The notes below the pieces were generated by a model that was not told the origin of the DNA, ran no database searches, and worked only from the letters and a program-made list of their open reading frames with translations. The translations under genes were made by a program, and so were the position numbers. This document shows, one piece after another, positions 61,253-64,000 of a DNA stretch of 64,000 nt; the stretch's first letter is position 1, and every line of letters starts with the position of its first letter. The DNA is from Gammaproteobacteria bacterium (GTDB lineage: Bacteria; Pseudomonadota; Gammaproteobacteria; Steroidobacterales; Rariloculaceae): positions 1 through 64,000 of the forward strand of contig JAJEFE010000095.1 in NCBI GenBank assembly GCA_022820625.1, given 5' to 3'.

Positions 61253-62979
61253 GGTGCGCTCGGCGGCGGAACACGCCGCATTGTCGCCTGCTCGAATGCG
61301 TAGGCCAACCCGATTAACCGGGGCTCGCTGCAGGCGAGACCGGCGAAAGACACCCCAAACGGCGCGGGTTGCGGTGAGTAGTGTTCAGGAAACGGCGGTT
61401 CGGCTTCATATGGAACCAGACCCAGGGGGACAATGACGGTAGGATAGCCCGGCCGCGCGGAAACGTTTGCGCCCCGGTTCATCGGAAACAGAAGCGCATC
61501 CAGGTCATGCTCGGCGATTGCGGCGTCGATGCCGTGCGCCGCCGTCAACTCGATATCCTTCACGCGATCCGCCTCGTAGCGCGCGCGGTCCCGGTCCAGA
61601 TCGATCTCGTCGGAAATATCCAGCAGCGACTGCTCGTACTTGACCGTCCCCAGAAGCGCGTGTTCACGGTTCCACTCTCGTAACTCCGTCAGCGAGCGCA
61701 AGGGCGCACTGTCACCGAGAGATGCAAGCCACGCATTGAAGTCCCGCTTCATTCCGTACTTGAAGACAATGGAGCAGTGTCCGTCGTTTCCTCCCGTCGC
61801 ACTCTCCGAGGCGCAGATGCCCCAGTTAAAGAGATTTCGATCCGGATCGGGATCGATAACGGTCGGCAAGTCGGCCGGATCGACCACAATCGCCCCTTGA
61901 GCCTCCACGACCGCGAGGGCATCTTCAAACAACTCGGCCTGCGCCTGGGTCAACCCGCCTCTTGGGTTGCCCTGCCCCGGCACCGCAACGGGCTCGACGA
62001 ATCCGGCACGCGGCACACCGATCCGTGCACCCTGCAAGCTGCCCGCATCCAGGAATGCCGTGTAGTCTCCATTGAGCGGTGCTTCGCAACGGCCGGTCGC
62101 AGGGTCGTTCGGATCGGGGTCCCGACTTTCGATCACGCCGAGCAGAATGGCGGCATCCGTAATGGTACGTGCCATTGGCCCCGCAGTGTCCTGGTCGGCC
62201 GTGATGGGAATGATGCCGTGGCGGCTGACGCGGCCCAGGGTAGGCTTGATCCCGGCCAGCATGTTCTGATTCGACGGCCACAGAATCGAGCCGGACGTCT
62301 CCGTACCCACATTGGCTGCCCAAAGGTTCGCACTGGTGCCGATTCCGGAGCTTGATCCTCCGGGCGACAGCACCGGCATGCCGTCGCCGATTCCGGGTCG
62401 AGGGTCGCGACGAGGGTCGTATGGATTGAAAGAGTACCCCCCGAGCGAGCTGTAGTTGTCGGGCATGTCGTAAGGCGCGCCGGCCACCCAGTTCGCAAGT
62501 TCGGTCATCACGGTCTTGGCGATGATGACGGCGCCCGCGTCGCGCAATTGCTCCGTCAGGGTTGCGTCGTAGGGCGGGATGAGTCCCTCGAAAGCCAGTG
62601 CGCCGCCCGTCGTGGGCATGTCCGTGGTGTGGATGTTGTCCTTCAGCGCGATGGGGATTCCGTGCAGCGGCCCCCGAGCCCCCGACTCCGCGCGCTCCCG
62701 ATCAAGGCGTTCGGCTTCCGCCAGCGCATTCGGGTTCACGGAAATCGTTGCGTTCAGGAGGTTTTCGTACAGGGCGATCCTTGTCAGGTACTGCTGTACA
62801 AGGTCGCGAGCCGTCAGGCGCCCTTCGCTCATCGCGGCCTGCATCTCGGGAATCGTCGCTTCCACGACATCGTAGGGCTCCGCAACAGTCCCCGTATCCC
62901 GCTCGATCTCGATCTCACAACCGGCCACAGTGGCCAGGACGGACAGGACCGTGCAGCAGATGGACGTCTTGGAGGTCAT
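61249..62979 (-). CDS. Amidase-signature family lipoprotein
   Basis: 576 residues. A signal peptide with lipobox VAGC (Cys near 21) is followed by a complete amidase domain. The catalytic Lys lies in PIALKDNIHT, the cis-Ser in SPGGSSSGIGTSA, and the nucleophile Ser in GTETSGSILWPS, so the Ser-cisSer-Lys triad is intact. It hydrolyses an amide outside the cytoplasm; the substrate is unknown. ATG 62979 is chosen because it gives a proper lipoprotein signal; the frame is open 39 codons further. Confidence 0.87.
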   Translation of the reverse strand: MTSKTSICCTVLSVLATVAGCEIEIERDTGTVAEPYDVVEATIPEMQAAMSEGRLTARDLVQQYLTRIALYENLLNATISVNPNALAEAERLDRERAESGARGPLHGIPIALKDNIHTTDMPTTGGALAFEGLIPPYDATLTEQLRDAGAVIIAKTVMTELANWVAGAPYDMPDNYSSLGGYSFNPYDPRRDPRPGIGDGMPVLSPGGSSSGIGTSANLWAANVGTETSGSILWPSNQNMLAGIKPTLGRVSRHGIIPITADQDTAGPMARTITDAAILLGVIESRDPDPNDPATGRCEAPLNGDYTAFLDAGSLQGARIGVPRAGFVEPVAVPGQGNPRGGLTQAQAELFEDALAVVEAQGAIVVDPADLPTVIDPDPDRNLFNWGICASESATGGNDGHCSIVFKYGMKRDFNAWLASLGDSAPLRSLTELREWNREHALLGTVKYEQSLLDISDEIDLDRDRARYEADRVKDIELTAAHGIDAAIAEHDLDALLFPMNRGANVSARPGYPTVIVPLGLVPYEAEPPFPEHYSPQPAPFGVSFAGLACSEPRLIGLAYAFEQATMRRVPPPSAP

Positions 62980-63088
62980 CGGTACGCGCTTATGACATTC
63001 GAGCGCTCGTGGTTCTTGCGGCCGGGCCACTATTCGTTGGACTATATGAAGCTCGTCCTCAAGAATAACAAGAGTCGGGGAGAAATGT

Positions 63089-63967
63089 ATGCGCACAAGT
63101 GCCGTCGTGGCCGGGGTGGCTTGTGGAGTGCTCGTGCCATCTCAATTGGTTCTCGCGCAGGGAACAGAGGTGGAAACCATCCTGTACAAGGCAGCGGACA
63201 CACTCGGGATGCTTCGCACGCCGAGCGAAGTGGACAGATTGGTAACGATGACCTATTCGGGCACGGGCACGGGCACGACGATACTGGGTGGCCAGCCCTG
63301 CACCATGGAGAGCTACAGGGCAAGTGTGCGCTATCCCATCCCGAACGCGTACCACACGTTTCCCGTTCCCGCCATGCGCGTCGATTTCACCTGCTCGGGA
63401 AACAACGGCGGGCCGGAGCGGCATATTCAGGTGGTGGCGGGCGAACTCGCCTGGAACGAGACCGAGCCGGGAATGGGCGCAGCGCCCGCGGCCGAAACCG
63501 TGCGCGAGCGCCTGTTGCAAGTGTGGCTCCTGCCGCACGGCCTGATCAAGGCGGCCGTGGCAGCGGGTCCCGCGACCCTGGCGTCGACCGAAGGAGGAAA
63601 CCCCGTGCTGACGTTTCCCCTCCCCGCTCCCCTGGACGACACGACCGTCAAAATAGACCTGGATCCCAATGTATTTCTCCATCACACCATGCCGAACGGC
63701 ACTCGGCGAGAGTTCAGCCACCGGATCACGCGGGTCGAAACAGAGTTCGATGGCGCTTTCGTTGAGGTCACCTACGCGAACTACATGGATTGGAACGAAG
63801 ATGATTACCGGGCCGACGTGCTGCTGCCGGGCAGAATCGTGCAGTCTCGGGACGGCACGACGACCTTCGACTTCACCTTGAACTGGAGCAACACATACAA
63901 CCCCTATGTCGTCATGCCGGTTCCGGATGGTATCCCGTGGGAAGGCGCCGGTGGCGCCCGTTTGTGA
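63089..63967 (+). CDS. Secreted protein of unknown function
   Basis: 292 residues with a signal peptide ending near QLVLAQG. The mature part is beta-rich with no motif I recognise; it includes LVTMTYSGTGTGT, a long stretch around MRVDFTCSGNNGGPERHIQV and a final NTYNPYVVMPVP. GGGGAGAAATGT precedes ATG 63089. It is divergent from the amidase operon and may belong to the same secreted-protein locus. No function is assigned. Confidence 0.7.
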   Translation: MRTSAVVAGVACGVLVPSQLVLAQGTEVETILYKAADTLGMLRTPSEVDRLVTMTYSGTGTGTTILGGQPCTMESYRASVRYPIPNAYHTFPVPAMRVDFTCSGNNGGPERHIQVVAGELAWNETEPGMGAAPAAETVRERLLQVWLLPHGLIKAAVAAGPATLASTEGGNPVLTFPLPAPLDDTTVKIDLDPNVFLHHTMPNGTRREFSHRITRVETEFDGAFVEVTYANYMDWNEDDYRADVLLPGRIVQSRDGTTTFDFTLNWSNTYNPYVVMPVPDGIPWEGAGGARL

Positions 63968-64000
63968 ATGAAGGCGCATGCTATGATTTTTCGATCTCGT

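Noticed and set aside
63257-63275. GGGCAC tandem repeat in the last gene, considered as a microsatellite
   Set aside because: It is only about three units, in frame (Gly-Thr), and within a coding sequence; nothing unusual.
63968-64000. ATG directly after the last gene, open to the window edge (11 codons)
   Set aside because: It is too short to judge, and the same bases contain a TATGATTTTT stretch that could instead be a promoter.

Overview
The window is GC-rich, densely coded bacterial DNA, most likely from a gammaproteobacterium. The evidence is a Vibrio-type TonB2 energising cluster with a TtpC-like protein, a type II secretion operon, a System I cytochrome c maturation operon in ccmABCDEFGHI order, and the fabG-acpP-fabF-mltG-tmk-holB-pilZ chromosomal block. 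I cannot name the genus.

Layout. 349-5985: TonB operon (DUF3450, TtpC-like, ExbB, two ExbD copies, TonB, TPR protein) ending at a clear terminator. 6064-15283: peroxiredoxin, sulfurtransferase, an AlaA-like aminotransferase, an AddB/AddA-type nuclease-helicase pair and a VOC protein. 15278-20877 (minus): gspGHIJKLMN, without gspC, D, E or F. 21045-26696: fatty-acid synthesis, mltG, tmk, holB and pilZ. 26762-33810: a FadJ/FadB-type beta-oxidation enzyme with an AraC regulator, a DUF6491-like lipoprotein, an M48 protease, a small membrane protein and Uup. 34003-42495: a probable catabolic cluster with a sodium symporter and small partner, an isopropylmalate/homocitrate synthase-like enzyme, a molybdenum hydroxylase whose large subunit is split into two genes, a zinc dehydrogenase and a DUF1330 protein. 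42502-49201 (minus): the ccm operon.

49335-53662 (minus): a TonB-dependent receptor with a beta-helix lipoprotein, read from a region that carries five helically phased TTGAGGA-like repeats and closed by a good terminator. The TonB operon at the start of the window could power this receptor. 53864-54853: dgkA and a PAP2 phosphatase, both membrane-lipid enzymes. 58430-63967: mostly a secreted-protein operon (amidase, two related secreted proteins, DUF6152, AhpD-like) followed by the decayed start of a Rieske oxygenase.

The most striking element is at 55061-55385: a tRNA-Leu(UAA) gene interrupted after U34 by a 238-nt group I intron. Its pairings P2, P4, P5, P6, P7, P8 and P9 can be read by eye. 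It resembles the classic cyanobacterial/plastid tRNA-Leu intron but sits in a proteobacterial genome. A degenerate copy of this tRNA's promoter and 5' end lies 1.8 kb downstream in the same orientation. It flanks a FAD oxidoreductase gene and now lies immediately upstream of an amidohydrolase lipoprotein gene.
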